Below, one piece after another: positions 53,076 through 63,949 of a stretch of DNA of 64,000 nt. The position numbers were made by a program, and so were the translations under genes. Positions within the stretch are counted from its first letter, which is position 1. Every line of letters starts with the position of its first letter. The stretch is from Lytechinus pictus (taxonomy: Eukaryota > Echinodermata > Echinoidea > Temnopleuroida > Toxopneustidae): positions 29,224,001-29,288,000 of the forward strand of contig NC_087257.1 of NCBI RefSeq assembly GCF_037042905.1. Direction: 5' to 3'. The notes beneath the pieces are model-generated. The model saw only the letters and a program-made list of their open reading frames with translations, ran no database searches and was not told where the DNA came from.

Positions 53076-54370
53076 CATTATCATCATCACTCCCTTTACA
53101 ATGTCGCAGTCAAATCAACTAAACCGACCCCATTCCGATTAAAATAATAAACCCACCTGCTCTTCTTCGATTGGTGTCGCTCTTACAAAGTCATATTAAG
53201 GAACAAATTAATGAGACTTCAATAACACTTATGTGAATAGGATTGAAGCGAACTTTATTTCATCAGTACACGTTCGCTACCAGAAGTGCACAGCAGAACT
53301 GATAAACGAAATCTATATTTAATTTTTGTAAACTCAAGATAACTTCGTCATTGTCAATGTCACTTTGTCTCTAATTAAATAGCAATTTGGTGGACTATGT
53401 CTCAAAGGTAGTTCTTTATTTCGCATTACAATGTTAAATGGCGTCAAACAATTTTTTGATGAACTTCTTAATGTCATGTACATGAAAATAAACTCGCGCA
53501 TAATAAGCCATCAAGTTTTATTTTCATTGCATATGTATTTAACTAGATGAAAAACCATCGAAGTAAGTAGTAACAAATATTATTATGAAAACTTGGAATT
53601 TTGTAATAGAATTATATTTCTAAGGAGAAGAAGATGGTTGCAGCGTTGAAGATCGTAGAGACAATTTCATCTGCAAGGATTGATTGTGTTCAATGAAAAT
53701 GTAGTTCGGTATAATGATAAGTTTAACCTGAAAGTGAACGGAAAGATAAATCATAAAACAAATAAGGTATGGCATAGAAATGTTTTGACACTGTGTTCTT
53801 CAGTTTAAGATCAGTTCAATTATTTTCATTTTGCTTCTGACACTGGGGATATGTCATAATGCAGTCATCACATCATCTTGATCAGCGGAATAGAGTAAAC
53901 CATATCAAATCGTATAACAAATGAATTTACGATAATGTCATTATGATAGATGCGATATATAGGCCCTAATGCTTCTCATTATTGTGACTAGACTTAACCC
54001 GAGATCAGGATCTCGTAACAGAACTGAAGTTAGCAATTAATCTTGCACTTGATTTTCACATAAGCTGTACATTGTAGTTATTGTAATCAATCGTTAAAAA
54101 AATGTTCTACGATCAATGCTAAGCTTTAAATTTGTGTTGCGGCCCCCAGGACAGGACTGGTGATGTCAATTATTGATGGTGCTCAATATTCATGGTTAAC
54201 AGGCCCGAGATAAAAGGTTAAAAAAAAATCCGGTTTCTAGAAGGCTATATTGTTATTGTGTTGGTCTCTTTGATATTTCTGATCACTTGTAAATATTGTA
54301 ATTTGTTCTTGATTATACAATAAATAAATAATAAAAAAAAAGTGCGTAAACATCACAATGCTTATACTTA
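53076..54370 (-). other. Downstream region of the subtilase, possible 3' UTR exon
   Basis: Exon 8 of the subtilase runs past its stop to a donor at 54371, so a further untranslated exon should lie here. A possible acceptor on the minus strand is TTCACTTTCAG near 53730. Minus-strand AATAAA hexamers lie at 53517-53522 and 53254-53259. MITE family B copy 2 is at 54008-54148. Confidence 0.35.
54008..54148. mobile_element. MITE family B, copy 2
   Basis: It shares CTTGATTTTCACATAAGCTG-type text, TGTACATTGTAGTTATTG and GTTCTACGATCAATGCTAAGC with 20396-20528. The ends are more degraded. Confidence 0.65.
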
Positions 54371-54382
54371 CCGCCGTTTGGT

Positions 54383-54528
54383 TTAAACGTAGAGCAAGCG
54401 ATTATTAGAACCGGTGCCAGCGTTGGTTATTTTATCCGCGGTAGCACCATTGATGAGCTCATTGACTGTATTTAGACCGTCATCCGTCTCCTGCTGATTT
54501 CCCGCCACGGCATACAATACCATTGCAC
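54383..54528 (-). CDS. Subtilase exon 8, stop
   Basis: The exon follows TTGTATATAG. It encodes LYAVAGNQQETDDG and ends GSNNRLLYV with TAA at 54385-54383; NRLLY is typical of family ends. A GTAAGT donor lies 11 bases after the stop (54371), implying an intron in the 3' UTR. Confidence 0.9.
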
Positions 54529-57500
54529 CTATATACAAATAACACGCATATAGACAGAATTTACTAATTGGCAGGGTAGGTGAAATAGGGGCCGAGGTAC
54601 AGGGGAAGGGGGGGGGGGCGCAATTCGGACGATTTTTTTTTGCTTGCTTCTCAGTCCTCAAAAGATGACAGTGGCTTTTGATAATTTTTTTTTAGTTGTC
54701 AGCAGATTTTGGAACGGGAAAGTGTTTCCGAGAATAGCGATCGTTTTTAAACTGTTGATTGTTTTATAGTAAGTTGTCAGAAATGTTGTGATACGAATTG
54801 AATTCAACTTGTACTCTAAAAGGTACCTTTCAGAATGGGTCTTCCATAGTTAAACCACAACTTTCGACCAGAGTTTAAATTAAATAGTTCACCCTGATGA
54901 AAAGTTTGTTATAAAAATAGCAGAAAAAATAATAAGAAAATTATTGGTGAAGGTTTGAGGGAAATCCATGAAATATCAAGAAAGTTATTAAACTTTAAAG
55001 TTTGGATTTGTGACGTTATAAACGAGCAGATGCCCCATAATACAACGCATAAATTTAATTTGTAATGGTTCGTGATGAGTTATTTTTCATTTTCTTTTTA
55101 AGAGGGCGTGTGAAATGATTTGATTAATGATATACTGAAGGTACAATGAAAACCATTTTCAATTTGCTAAGAAAGTGACATTTCACTGATCTTTTTTTAC
55201 CCAATATGTAGGAAGCTGCTCGCAGATATCGATCGTCACAAATCAAATAATTAAAATTCTAATAACTTTTCTATTCTTCGATGGATTTTCCTCAAACCTT
55301 CGCTACTATTTTCTCTCATTTTTTCTGCTATTAAAAAAAAAACTTTTGGGGGGCCGGTGGTGAACTTCTCCTTTAAACCCCGGTTCAGTACTTTTGCCCG
55401 TTTGTTGTCTTACCAGTGACATGAGCGCATGCGCTAGATGTGCCGCTACTGGTTAGTGTGGCTGATGTGCTGTCTGCGTCATACCAGGCAGACGTGATTT
55501 GGTCACCAGGTGCGAAGATATCCACGCAAGATCCATAGTTGGAGTTAGAAGTCCTCACATCAGTAGAATCGGTAGCTCCGACGGTCACGACCTGTGATTA
55601 ATCAATCAATTAATTCATTAATAAACTGATTAATTAATTAATATTATCAACCAACATCACTCTAACTGACATGAATAACAAAAAATTATACTAGATGAGA
55701 TGTAAGGGGAAATCCCCCATAGAAGATAAGATTTACAATTTTAGGATTCAAATTAAGGCCACAATATGTGTGTGTGTGGGTGTATGTGTGTGCATGTATA
55801 TATGTTATATAAATCTAAATAGGTATTCATTGTATAACTCCAATACATGGTAGACTAAATACGAAATGCAATAGCTTTAAGAATAGGCCTACTGTGAAGT
55901 AGTGTATAGGTGATTCGCTGCATATACCAAAAGTTAAACCGACGAAAAGACCCCCCAAAAATCCCCCTTCTTTATGTTTTATAACTCGTTTAATTTCGAT
56001 AAAACCGTCTGATTGAAACAAATCAGGCTAACATTTATTTTAATCACATAATAATTCATTATTGGAAAAAAATACTTAAACACGTTTGAAAAGACTCTAA
56101 TATGGTCACATGATCATCGCTGACAAATACTCTGGCAAATTAGGGGGGTTCAATATTCTGCAAAAAAAGGTATGTATTTGTAAGCCTATCTATTGCACCA
56201 ATTCATTATTAGCTGTTCTATGGCGTTCTTATAAAGTACATATATCATTACTCTGTATTCTAATAAAGTAATATTTTGTGTGCTGGCAACGCTTGAGTCA
56301 AAGTTCCTTAGCGTCAATGCGCCTATAGCACGATACAAACTAACCCCTGTTGCGCCAGATGGAGAATAATAGCATGCGTCAGCGTTGTAGTTCCCGGCTG
56401 CGACCGCGGTTTGGACACCGCTAGACACTAAACTGCTGACAGCCGTGTCTAAAGAATCGCTTTTGCCACTAACAAGGGACATCGATGCAAATGCAGGCTT
56501 TTCAGCATGTTCCACTATCCATTCGACAGCTAGTAAGACAGAAACATGAAATGATCCATTATGAGGTCAATGTAAAATGATTGCAGGGGCGATGATTGCA
56601 GAGGCGACCGAAACCCCGCCCCCAAAAAATTTGAATAAAAAAAGGAGTGAAGACCGTTTGATTCGTTCTGCTATAACCTAACAGCTATTTTTTTTAAACG
56701 TTACCGAATTTGAAGTGATAACATATTTCCCTTGGGGTGGAGGGGGTGGGGAAGAGCTTGTCCAAGAAAAAAAAATAACACAATATGGGACCCATGAACC
56801 CATTCTCTAAAACCCTCCTCCAAAGGTAGCGTTGCGGGATATCATGATCAGAATGGGTACAAATATTCCCTCTATCACAATGCAATAGAAATGCGGAATT
56901 TCTTTATGTTGTTGCTTGTTCATTATATAGCCGACATCATCACAATCCACTCCCGTCTTAATCAACCCCAAAATTCTCAAATTCTCCACACAAAGTAAAT
57001 GATCTTCGAATGTTTTGAGTATAAAACACATTTTGAAAGAGCTAAAGATCGAAATGTTCTTGGAATAATTAACTCAGAGCTTGAGTGGAGGACTACAATT
57101 AAAAAAGGACAATGTTAAAAATTCAAAGCATGTTGTAATAAGCTCATCACTGTAACAACTATCGTTTAAAGTTTTAAACAAATTGTTTAATGTATTAAAT
57201 AACTTGTTTAATGTTTTACACGAGTTGTTTAATGTATCAAACAACTTGTTTAAAATTGCAAACAATTGGTTTAAATATGTAAATAAGTTGTCAAAAATTA
57301 AATTATTTCAAATTATTGTTTAAAAGTTAAAACAACTTATTGGCAGAGTAACAGACGTAAGCAACATACTATTTTTTAATTGTGTAAGAAAACATTCCGC
57401 CTCACCAGGTTGTTTGAGGAGGAAAGTGAATAGTCGGGAGCCATTCTTACAAATCATAGGCTTATAATATATTGGGATCATTTTCAAACAATCGAGCATT

Positions 57501-60500
57501 CATTGAGGTGACTCTTAAGATTTCCCCATGAAAAAAACATTAAGGTTGCCTCCGAAGTCGAAAATTGGCTATTCGAAAAGTAACAAATATATATATATAT
57601 ATTTATATATTAATATCAATATTCAAAGGACATTGCAACGAAGAATGTTGATTGCAATTTAACAAGCTAAAGGAGTCTCCCGGACGCGACAACGCAAAAT
57701 GCATTCTGAATTAAATTTGTTGAGGTTTCTCCTTAACATGCTTAAAATATAGACTAGAATAGTGTTGATGTTTTTTCACTGAATAAAATAATAACATTAA
57801 TAAATAATAAAAGTAGATATAATGATAATGATGATAATAATAATAATTAATAATAATAATAATTGCATTTATATAGCGCTTAAGAGTTTCTAAGCGCTTT
57901 ACATTTCAATTATTATTACCCCGGTCATCGGATCCTGACATACCCGCACACAATGTATGCACATTCTCCACTCCCTGTGCCATGTGGATCATTCAAACAA
58001 GAGTTCCAAGACTCGATTGCTAGGTATACTACAAAGGCTTTCACATCCTACCGAGTACCCATTTAACACCTGGGTGGAGAGTGGCAAAGTATGGATTAAC
58101 GACTTGCCAAAGGACACTAGCCTGGTGGGATTCGAACACACGACCCCTGATTACAAGGCGAGAGTCTGAACCGCTTCACCACGACGCTTCCACTTACCAG
58201 CAATTATATTATCGTTTGTTGCATATCCTGTGCAATCTGTAACCTTGACACTGCAGAGATGGGCTCCAGGCGCCACTCCATAATTGGTACCAGCTGCGAT
58301 CCCAGCACAGTAGGTGCCGTGTCCATGACAATCCTTTAAACAACAAAACAAAGCATTATCGGTTTAATGATGATGATGATGATGATAATAATAATAGTAA
58401 TAATGATATGTAGTCAATTTCATAAGCTTTCCTTATATAAATGAATGGGGTATATTGAATACGTCAACGTCAAACACTTAAAAACAGTTTTACGACTAGA
58501 AACAGCCCATCTCAAAGTTTGTGATCGTTGTATGTCTTCTTTGAATCTCGAAGATTCAAGGGTACGTGGTGCGCAGACCCAGTGCACAGACTATAATAGC
58601 CGACTTACACTCTAAATGTCAAGGATTTAAAATAAATCCAGATCGGCTGTGAATGGTGACCAGCCAAATTAGGGATATATTTTAAATCTTTAGGATTAAC
58701 TTTTAAATCTCAAATGATTTAAATTCAAATCTTTTAGCGTTATTTTAAAATCCTAATGGTTTGAATCTTAATCTACTTCGGCTGGTCACTATTCACAGCC
58801 GACATGGATTTATTTTAAATCATTGGAATTCAGAGTGTGGATTTTTTTTGCTCCACAATACACGACGGATTAAAAGACATAGACTATGTATTGTCAAATG
58901 CCCTCTACGGCAAAGAACAGCCAAGAAATCTTTGTCGAAAATTGGTTAATCAAAACCGCAAGTTTCATACTGGACTCGCGACATGACATGTTTGCAATAT
59001 TGCGTCAGGCCGTCAGCTACTAAACTTTGAACGATTTCGACCAAGAACTGCCATCTGTTCTTTGTCATTGACGGGCATTTTTTAATACATTTTACTACGA
59101 TCTTGAATCCGTCTTGCTTTGCAGATTGAAAACTTGCTATTGAGACGTAAAGAAGTTGGAAAGTCATATAGCTTACAAAGATCATGTAGGCTTATGACAT
59201 GTATGATATACTCACATTCGGGTTCGTGAGCTGAAGAGGGTTTTCAATATGTACACGGTTGGTGAATTCGTCGTGATTTTCTTGGATGCCAGTATCGATC
59301 ACGTAGACGTGGACCAGAGCAGATCCAGTAGCTGATAATAGGGGAGAATTAACATTATAGCATTATCATCACTATGGGAATTTTAATGAAACGCTAAGAA
59401 ATTTTAGAACCTTTCGTTGTTTTTAGTTTGGAACGTTAAAACAGTCCTTTAGACCCTTTTTTGTTTAACGAACCCTTTAAAGGAGAATGAAACTCTTGGA
59501 GCAAGTTAGCTTTTGTGAAAGCAGAAAAATCAAAGAATAAGATCAACAAAAGTTTGAGTAAAATAGGACTAGCAATAGAAGAGTTATGAGCATTTGAATG
59601 TCGAGATCACTAATGCTATGGAGATCCTCCCATTGGCAATGCGACCAAGATCTATGATGTCACAGATGAACAACTCTCCCCTTTTGGACACTGAAAATAT
59701 ACCCCAAAACATCTCTTTTTGCTCATTCTAATCATATGACAAACGATTCATCAATGATATAATGTTGTAAAACCTCTGTACTTGTCCTCTCATAAAGAGA
59801 ACACATCACCTTGTGATAGACTCTATAAAAGTGAGAATATAAGTGAAATAAGTACTAAAGTAATGAGGGAGTTGTACGTGTGTGACATCACAGATCTTGG
59901 TCGCATTGCCAATGGGAGGATCTACATGGCATTAGTGATCTCAATATTCAAATGCTCATAACTTTCTTATTATTCATTCAATCTTACTCAAACTTTCAAC
60001 AATGTGTTTCTTTGATTTTTCTCTTTGATATGGATTCAGCTGGTTTCAAGGGTTTCATTCTCCTTTAAGGTTCTTTATACAACCTACGGGGTTCTTTGTG
60101 GTGTGAATAACCCTACCAGTTTTGAATAGGGTTCTTAACACCACCAAGAGCCCCATGTCGAGAACATAGAATGATTCCCTGGTATTCGTGTTTGGAATGG
60201 TGTCACCGACGACTTCCATCGAAAAAATGATGAAAATTAGTTGAAACAAAAATAATGATAAGCAATTAAAAATAGGATATTACTAACGAGAAAAATTGAC
60301 TCACACCAAGAAAATCAATTAATAAACCGAACGTGGAATGACATTTTAAAATTAACTTTGATGGGTATATGTTGATTAAATCAGACATAATTTAATGAAG
60401 GTTACACGGAATTCCATCAATCTATAATGAAGGAATTTTGTGACGTCACATGCGACCAGCTACTCCATGTTATAAAAAAAAACATAAAGCCATTTTTTTC

Positions 60501-63500
60501 AAATAGGGCATAATTACTATGAAACGATCTTCAGTTTATTGTTTAAGATAAATCGAATGCAAAGTTAAAATCATTTTTTTAAAGACATTGCATTTTTACC
60601 ACGTAACATATTAGGTACCATTCGCATGTGACGTCAGAAGTTGATAATTCTAAAATCCAAAATAAAAAAATCCCTTATTCTTCGTTAACTAAACCTTAAA
60701 GAAATCAACTTGAATCAGTATTTGGCTGGAAATAATACAAAATAATGAAGAAAAAATAAAGTTAGTTAAGCTTGATGAAAGAAAGTTTCATACGATTGAG
60801 AAGATCCACATATGTTGAGCCATTTTTTTTAAAGAGCGAGAATCACTTCTTACCAAGGTGATGTTGAAAGGTGTTATCTAGTGGAAGATCTCTTTGGTCG
60901 ATACGATCGAGACCCCATGACGGCACGGTTTGAGGGCGGGCAATACCATTCTCTTCAACATATTCAACAGCGGGCAGGTTAAGCACCTATGGAAATTGGT
61001 TTATCCACAATAATGCGATTGCTTGCGATGTCAATCTTCTAATATCTAGTTTTACTTACAAATTGTGTCCAAAAGTAAATGGTTAATCAACGTGATTAAA
61101 GAAAACACGGTAAAATCATCATTGCCGTGAAGTCAGCAGTGGACGTTATTATGCTCCCTCAATAAATAGCTAACTTTTTTTTATACATTGAATTATTATT
61201 GATTAATCGACTAACCTAATCATTCAGATCTCATTTTGTATTCCATTTACTTCATGCTTGTATTCATAAGGTTTTTCGTGTTTATTTTTTATATAAATGT
61301 CTAAAAGAATGAAAATATATAAACAAGAGATAGTTTGGTAGGACAGAGTGCAGTATTCCATGGAATATATCTCTAGTGTTTACGTTGCTTATAATATTAT
61401 AGGGACTCTTATAGTTAGGTTCCATTGAAATTTCCTTTAAGAATCATGGTTTTCCATTCAGGCCAAAGTAGCCAACTTTACAAGAGGGGGTAAGGTAATT
61501 CCCGGTTGGCGTTTAAAGCGGTTACTAACGACTTTGCAAACGACTTCTTTATAAGCAGAATAAGCAGCTTTATGCAACCACCCCCGCCGGGGTATTTCAT
61601 GAAAGTTTCAGCACTGTCAATTCCAGTGGAATCCTTGGTTTTAATTGACTGAGAGGCAATGGAATCTGACTGTTAATATGGTAACTGTCGGTGAAAGGTT
61701 GTCAATGCTGAAAATTTTCATGAATTGGTCCCACGATCAACGCTCTTTCATCGGAACGTTATCATCATATTCGATCATTATCCAGAATTTTCTTAGAAAC
61801 TTGAACAATTTCCTCTGTAACCATCCAAATGATAACTGTCTCCCCCATTTTTCGTTACTTAATTGTAGGCCCAATTAATGTTTTCCTTTACGCTCTTTCT
61901 TTGTGTTAATATATTATTTTCCATGTTTTATACTCATTTCATATATGACTTTTTTAATGAAAACCTTTCTCATAATTTATTTTCAATCACTGTTTTTATT
62001 TCTGCATAATGTCATGTGTACATTTTGACACGGCTCCCTTAAAAAGCAGGCCAATTGGCTTGAACGGGACAACCCTGCCTTTTTTTTATAGATAAAACGT
62101 AAACCAATAAATAAATAAATGAATAACTAAATAAATAAATGAATAACTAACTAAATAAATAAATAAATACATAAATAAATAAATAAATACTAAAAAGGAA
62201 TCATGATTGTACTTACAACGTCCAGTACTTCATCAGAGAGTTCTGCGGAGAAGCCATGAAGAGCTGATTTGAAAATACGTCGAATATTACCGCCAGCAAG
62301 ACGCACGGTGGGCAGAATGGATTCAACGTCGAAATCAGACTATATTAAAAACAAAATAGGAAGAAAGTATTTACTCAGTTGCCATGTCTGGACAGGGGGT
62401 GTTTCGTAAAGCTGTTCGTAAGTTAAGAGTGATTCAAAGAACGTCTGGTAATCCTTTCTTGTGGTAAATGGGGGTAAAATGATATTCACCATTAAATGTT
62501 CATTGGTTAAGCGCGTAAGAATTGAAGGTTCACCAGTCGATCCTAAATTCACTCGACACTTACGAACAGCTTTGTGAAACACCCACTCAGGTTTGTTATA
62601 TAGGGCCCAATGGAACACCACAGATACATCACAAGCATGAATAATTTGAAATTAATTATCAGACTATACAAAGCGTATTATCGATTTGGCATCGCCCATA
62701 TCATGATGTATTACAATGATTATTATTAACCCATATATAGGAGCCACTTGAACATCCCTTAACTGTTCTCCCAGCCACCTGCATAAAGCTAGGCCTACCC
62801 TTCTCCAAACTAAAGTGTCAGTGGCTCAGTGGTAGAGCGCCCGCCTCATGAACGGGAGGTTGTGGGTGCGATCCCTGGCCGAGTCATACCAAAGACTAAA
62901 AATTAGAAAATAAATGGGATCTTCTGCCTTATGTTCTTGTCAGGAGCTCGATGTTTTCGAATGGAGAAGGGTAATATATAATAAAATTATGTTATGCAGG
63001 GCCCGCTGGGAGAACAGTTCACGAGAGCTAAAGGGCTACCCTGGGTAAAGAAGACAAAGTCCCGTTTTTAAAAAAAGACTTTGGTACGACTCGGCCGTGG
63101 ATCAAACAAGATGTTCAACCCCTCGTTTACATAGGCGGGTGCTCTAACACCGATCCACACAGTCATCGGGACTAATCGCAATTACTACGGGGGGAACTCT
63201 ACAACGTACGCACCAATTCCTCTGAAAATGGGCAAGTCAAATCACAATGGAGAGCTGAGATCGAGGCTATTTTGTCGAAAGTAAGTGGACCGGGACAGCA
63301 TCGGAATCTCTTGACTCTGGACAACAACATATTTGCAATGGTTCGTCCGGTGCAAATCTTCGGATGATCTGCTGTCCCAGTCCGCCAACTTTCGACAAAA
63401 GTCTCTCAGCTCTCCAATGTGATTTTAATTGCTTTTTCAAAGGAATTATGCGTTGTCGAGAGTTTCCCCGTATAGAAAATGCGAAAACTACCTACAATGG

Positions 63501-63949
63501 AGCGAGAGTTCGGTCACTCTTGACTTGCAATGTGTTACCAACATTGCGCATAATACTCTGTGAGGCAAGCCCAATTCAAAAGGAATCACGCCATATTGGT
63601 AACCCATTGAATCTGAGTTGGCCGAACTTTCTCTATTAACATCTTTGGATCCACCTTAACAATACTGTGAAATGACTGAAATCTAAAGCGGGAGGATCAA
63701 TATTTCTTAAATGTCCGGACGTCCATCTTCGATCCGAAGTTACATGAATAATGTTGCGTGTTCAAGGAAATATTATAAATGGTCCTTTCGTAAAAACTGA
63801 TACTCAAAAGTTTTGAGTAACTTTATAACACATTGTATTAGTTTTACCTTGATCTTGACGATGTACTGACCGGGAATGCTATCCTGTACTCTCAGTAGAT
63901 TAGCGGCATTGGCCGCAGCAACCATGACCAGAACTAGAAAGGCACGCAT
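54383..63949 (-). CDS. Secreted subtilase, proteinase K/aqualysin-like (complete, 8 exons)
   Basis: This is a secreted serine endopeptidase of family S8 with an I9-type inhibitory propeptide. Coding exons in transcript order are 63848-63949, 62217-62339, 60854-60986, 59216-59331, 58198-58333, 56345-56529, 55414-55591 and 54383-54528. All have GT-AG borders and give 372 codons plus TAA. Residues 1-15 form a signal peptide (MRAFLVLVMVAAANA). The propeptide includes GQYIVKIK and GFSAELSDE. The mature enzyme probably starts near PQTVPSWGLDRI, about residue 94. The triad is D132 (VIDTGI), H163 (HGHGTYCAG) and S317 (SGTSSACAHVTG), with oxyanion N250 (AAGN). The usual GTSMAAPHV is altered to Ser and Ala at the Met and Pro positions. 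Proteinase K is 384 residues, a close fit. A digestive, immune or embryonic role is unknown. Confidence 0.92.
54880..55376. mobile_element. TTAA-flanked MITE
   Basis: The ends are TTAA-ATAGTTCACCCTGATG and CCGGTGGTGAACTTCTCCT-TTAA. The inner TAAAAATAGCAGAAAAAA and TTTTTTCTGCTATTAAAA are inverted. It is in the last intron of the subtilase. Confidence 0.7.
55414..55591 (-). CDS. Subtilase exon 7, catalytic Ser
   Basis: The exon follows TAATCACAG and precedes GTAAGA. It encodes VVTVGATDSTDVRTSNS, CVDIFAPGDQI and SGTSSACAHVT with Ser317. Confidence 0.94.
56345..56529 (-). CDS. Subtilase exon 6, oxyanion Asn
   Basis: The exon follows CTTACTAG and precedes GTTAGT. It encodes FASMSLVSGKSDSLDTAV and TAVAAGNYNADACYYSP with Asn250. 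Confidence 0.92.
57074..57163. other. Flank of the 21-bp minisatellite
   Basis: A minus-strand frame (57074-57265) continues out of the repeat into this unique AT-rich text. No gene is supported. Confidence 0.4.
57164..57291. repeat. 21-bp minisatellite, six units
   Basis: GTTTAA begins units at 57164, 57185, 57206, 57227, 57248 and 57269, with an exact 21-base step and a decayed start at 57290. On the minus strand the units read as heptads such as LNKLFDT and LNNLFKT. It is in subtilase intron 5. Confidence 0.92.
57820..58195 (-). mobile_element. tRNA-derived SINE with AAT tail
   Basis: On the minus strand a tRNA-like head near 58190 (GTGGTGAAGCGGTTCAG and GTGTTCGAATCCCACC) leads to GGCAAGTCGTTAATCC, then the AAGCGCTATATAAATGC motif and an ATT-rich tail at 57820-57867. 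It abuts subtilase exon 5 at 58198. Confidence 0.78.
58198..58333 (-). CDS. Subtilase exon 5, catalytic His
   Basis: The exon follows GTTTAAAG, a weak polypyrimidine acceptor, and precedes GTAAGT. It encodes DCHGHGTYCAGIAAG with His163 and GVAPGAHLCSVKVTDC. Confidence 0.92.
58607..58841. mobile_element. MITE with ACACTCTAAA ends
   Basis: Left ACACTCTAAATGTCAAGG and right TTGGAATTCAGAGTGTGG are inverted. The inner CGGCTGTGAATGGTGACCAG and CTGGTCACTATTCACAGCCG pair closely. It belongs to the same terminal type as 52158 and 52373. Confidence 0.78.
59216..59331 (-). CDS. Subtilase exon 4, catalytic Asp
   Basis: The exon follows TATTATCAG and precedes GTGAGT. It encodes VHVYVIDTGIQENHDEF with the active-site Asp132. 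Confidence 0.93.
59477..60068. mobile_element. TTAA-flanked MITE, family C copy 2
   Basis: It reads TTAA-AGGAGAATGAAAC to CATTCTCCT-TTAA. It is collinear with 21141-21732 over the full 592 bases, with about a dozen or so differences by eye. It is in subtilase intron 3. Confidence 0.88.
60069..60853. other. Subtilase intron 3, AT-rich
   Basis: TTTGTGACGTCACATGCGAC near 60436 and TTCGCATGTGACGTCAG near 60621 are inverted and probably bound another degraded element. Nothing else is seen. Confidence 0.45.
60854..60986 (-). CDS. Subtilase exon 3, propeptide end and mature start
   Basis: The exon follows TTCCATAG and precedes GTAAGA. It encodes VEYVEENGIARPQTVPSWG and LDRIDQRDLPLDN. The maturation site should fall near residue 93. 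Confidence 0.9.
61590..61733. mobile_element. Short MITE-like foldback
   Basis: TATTTCATGAAAGTTTCAGC and GCTGAAAATTTTCATGAAT are inverted ends around TTGACTGAGAGGCAATGG text that resembles 7390-7430. Confidence 0.55.
62095..62190 (+). repeat. (TAAA)n microsatellite
   Basis: AAATAAATAAATGAATAAC-type units fill the stretch immediately before subtilase exon 2. Confidence 0.9.
62217..62339 (-). CDS. Subtilase exon 2, propeptide
   Basis: The exon follows TTAATATAG and precedes GTAAGT. It encodes IRRIFKSALHGFSAELSD, the core of an I9 inhibitor domain. Confidence 0.88.
62397..62585. mobile_element. MITE with 26-bp inverted ends
   Basis: GGGTGTTTCGTAAAGCTGTT and AACAGCTTTGTGAAACACCC are inverted, and the pairing extends through CGTAAGT/ACTTACG. 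It lies in subtilase intron 1, just upstream of exon 2. Confidence 0.8.
62812..63015 (+). mobile_element. tRNA-derived SINE, plus orientation
   Basis: The head has AGTGGCTCAGTGGTAGAGC (A box) and GGGTGCGATCCC (B box), with body text ACCAAAGACTAAAAATTAG. GCTGGGAGAACAGTT at 63007 is inverted at 62761-62775, before the head. Confidence 0.7.
63016..63178 (-). mobile_element. tRNA-derived SINE, minus orientation
   Basis: On the minus strand, GTGTTAGAGCACCCGCC and GGCCGAGTCGTACCAAAG match the head and body of the neighbouring SINE. The two form a head-to-head inverted pair. Confidence 0.65.
63189..63471. mobile_element. Palindromic MITE in subtilase intron 1
   Basis: Outer ends GGGGGGAACTCT and AGAGTTTCCCC and inner arms (ATGGAGAGCTGAGATCGAGG against CTCTCAGCTCTCCAATG, GGGACAGCA against TGCTGTCCC) are nested inverted repeats around a loop of about 65 bases. 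Confidence 0.75.
63848..63949 (-). CDS. Subtilase exon 1, signal peptide
   Basis: ATG is at 63949-63947. The exon encodes MRAFLVLVMVAAANAANLL and the propeptide start PGQYIVKIK, ending before GTAAAA in phase 0. Confidence 0.88.
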
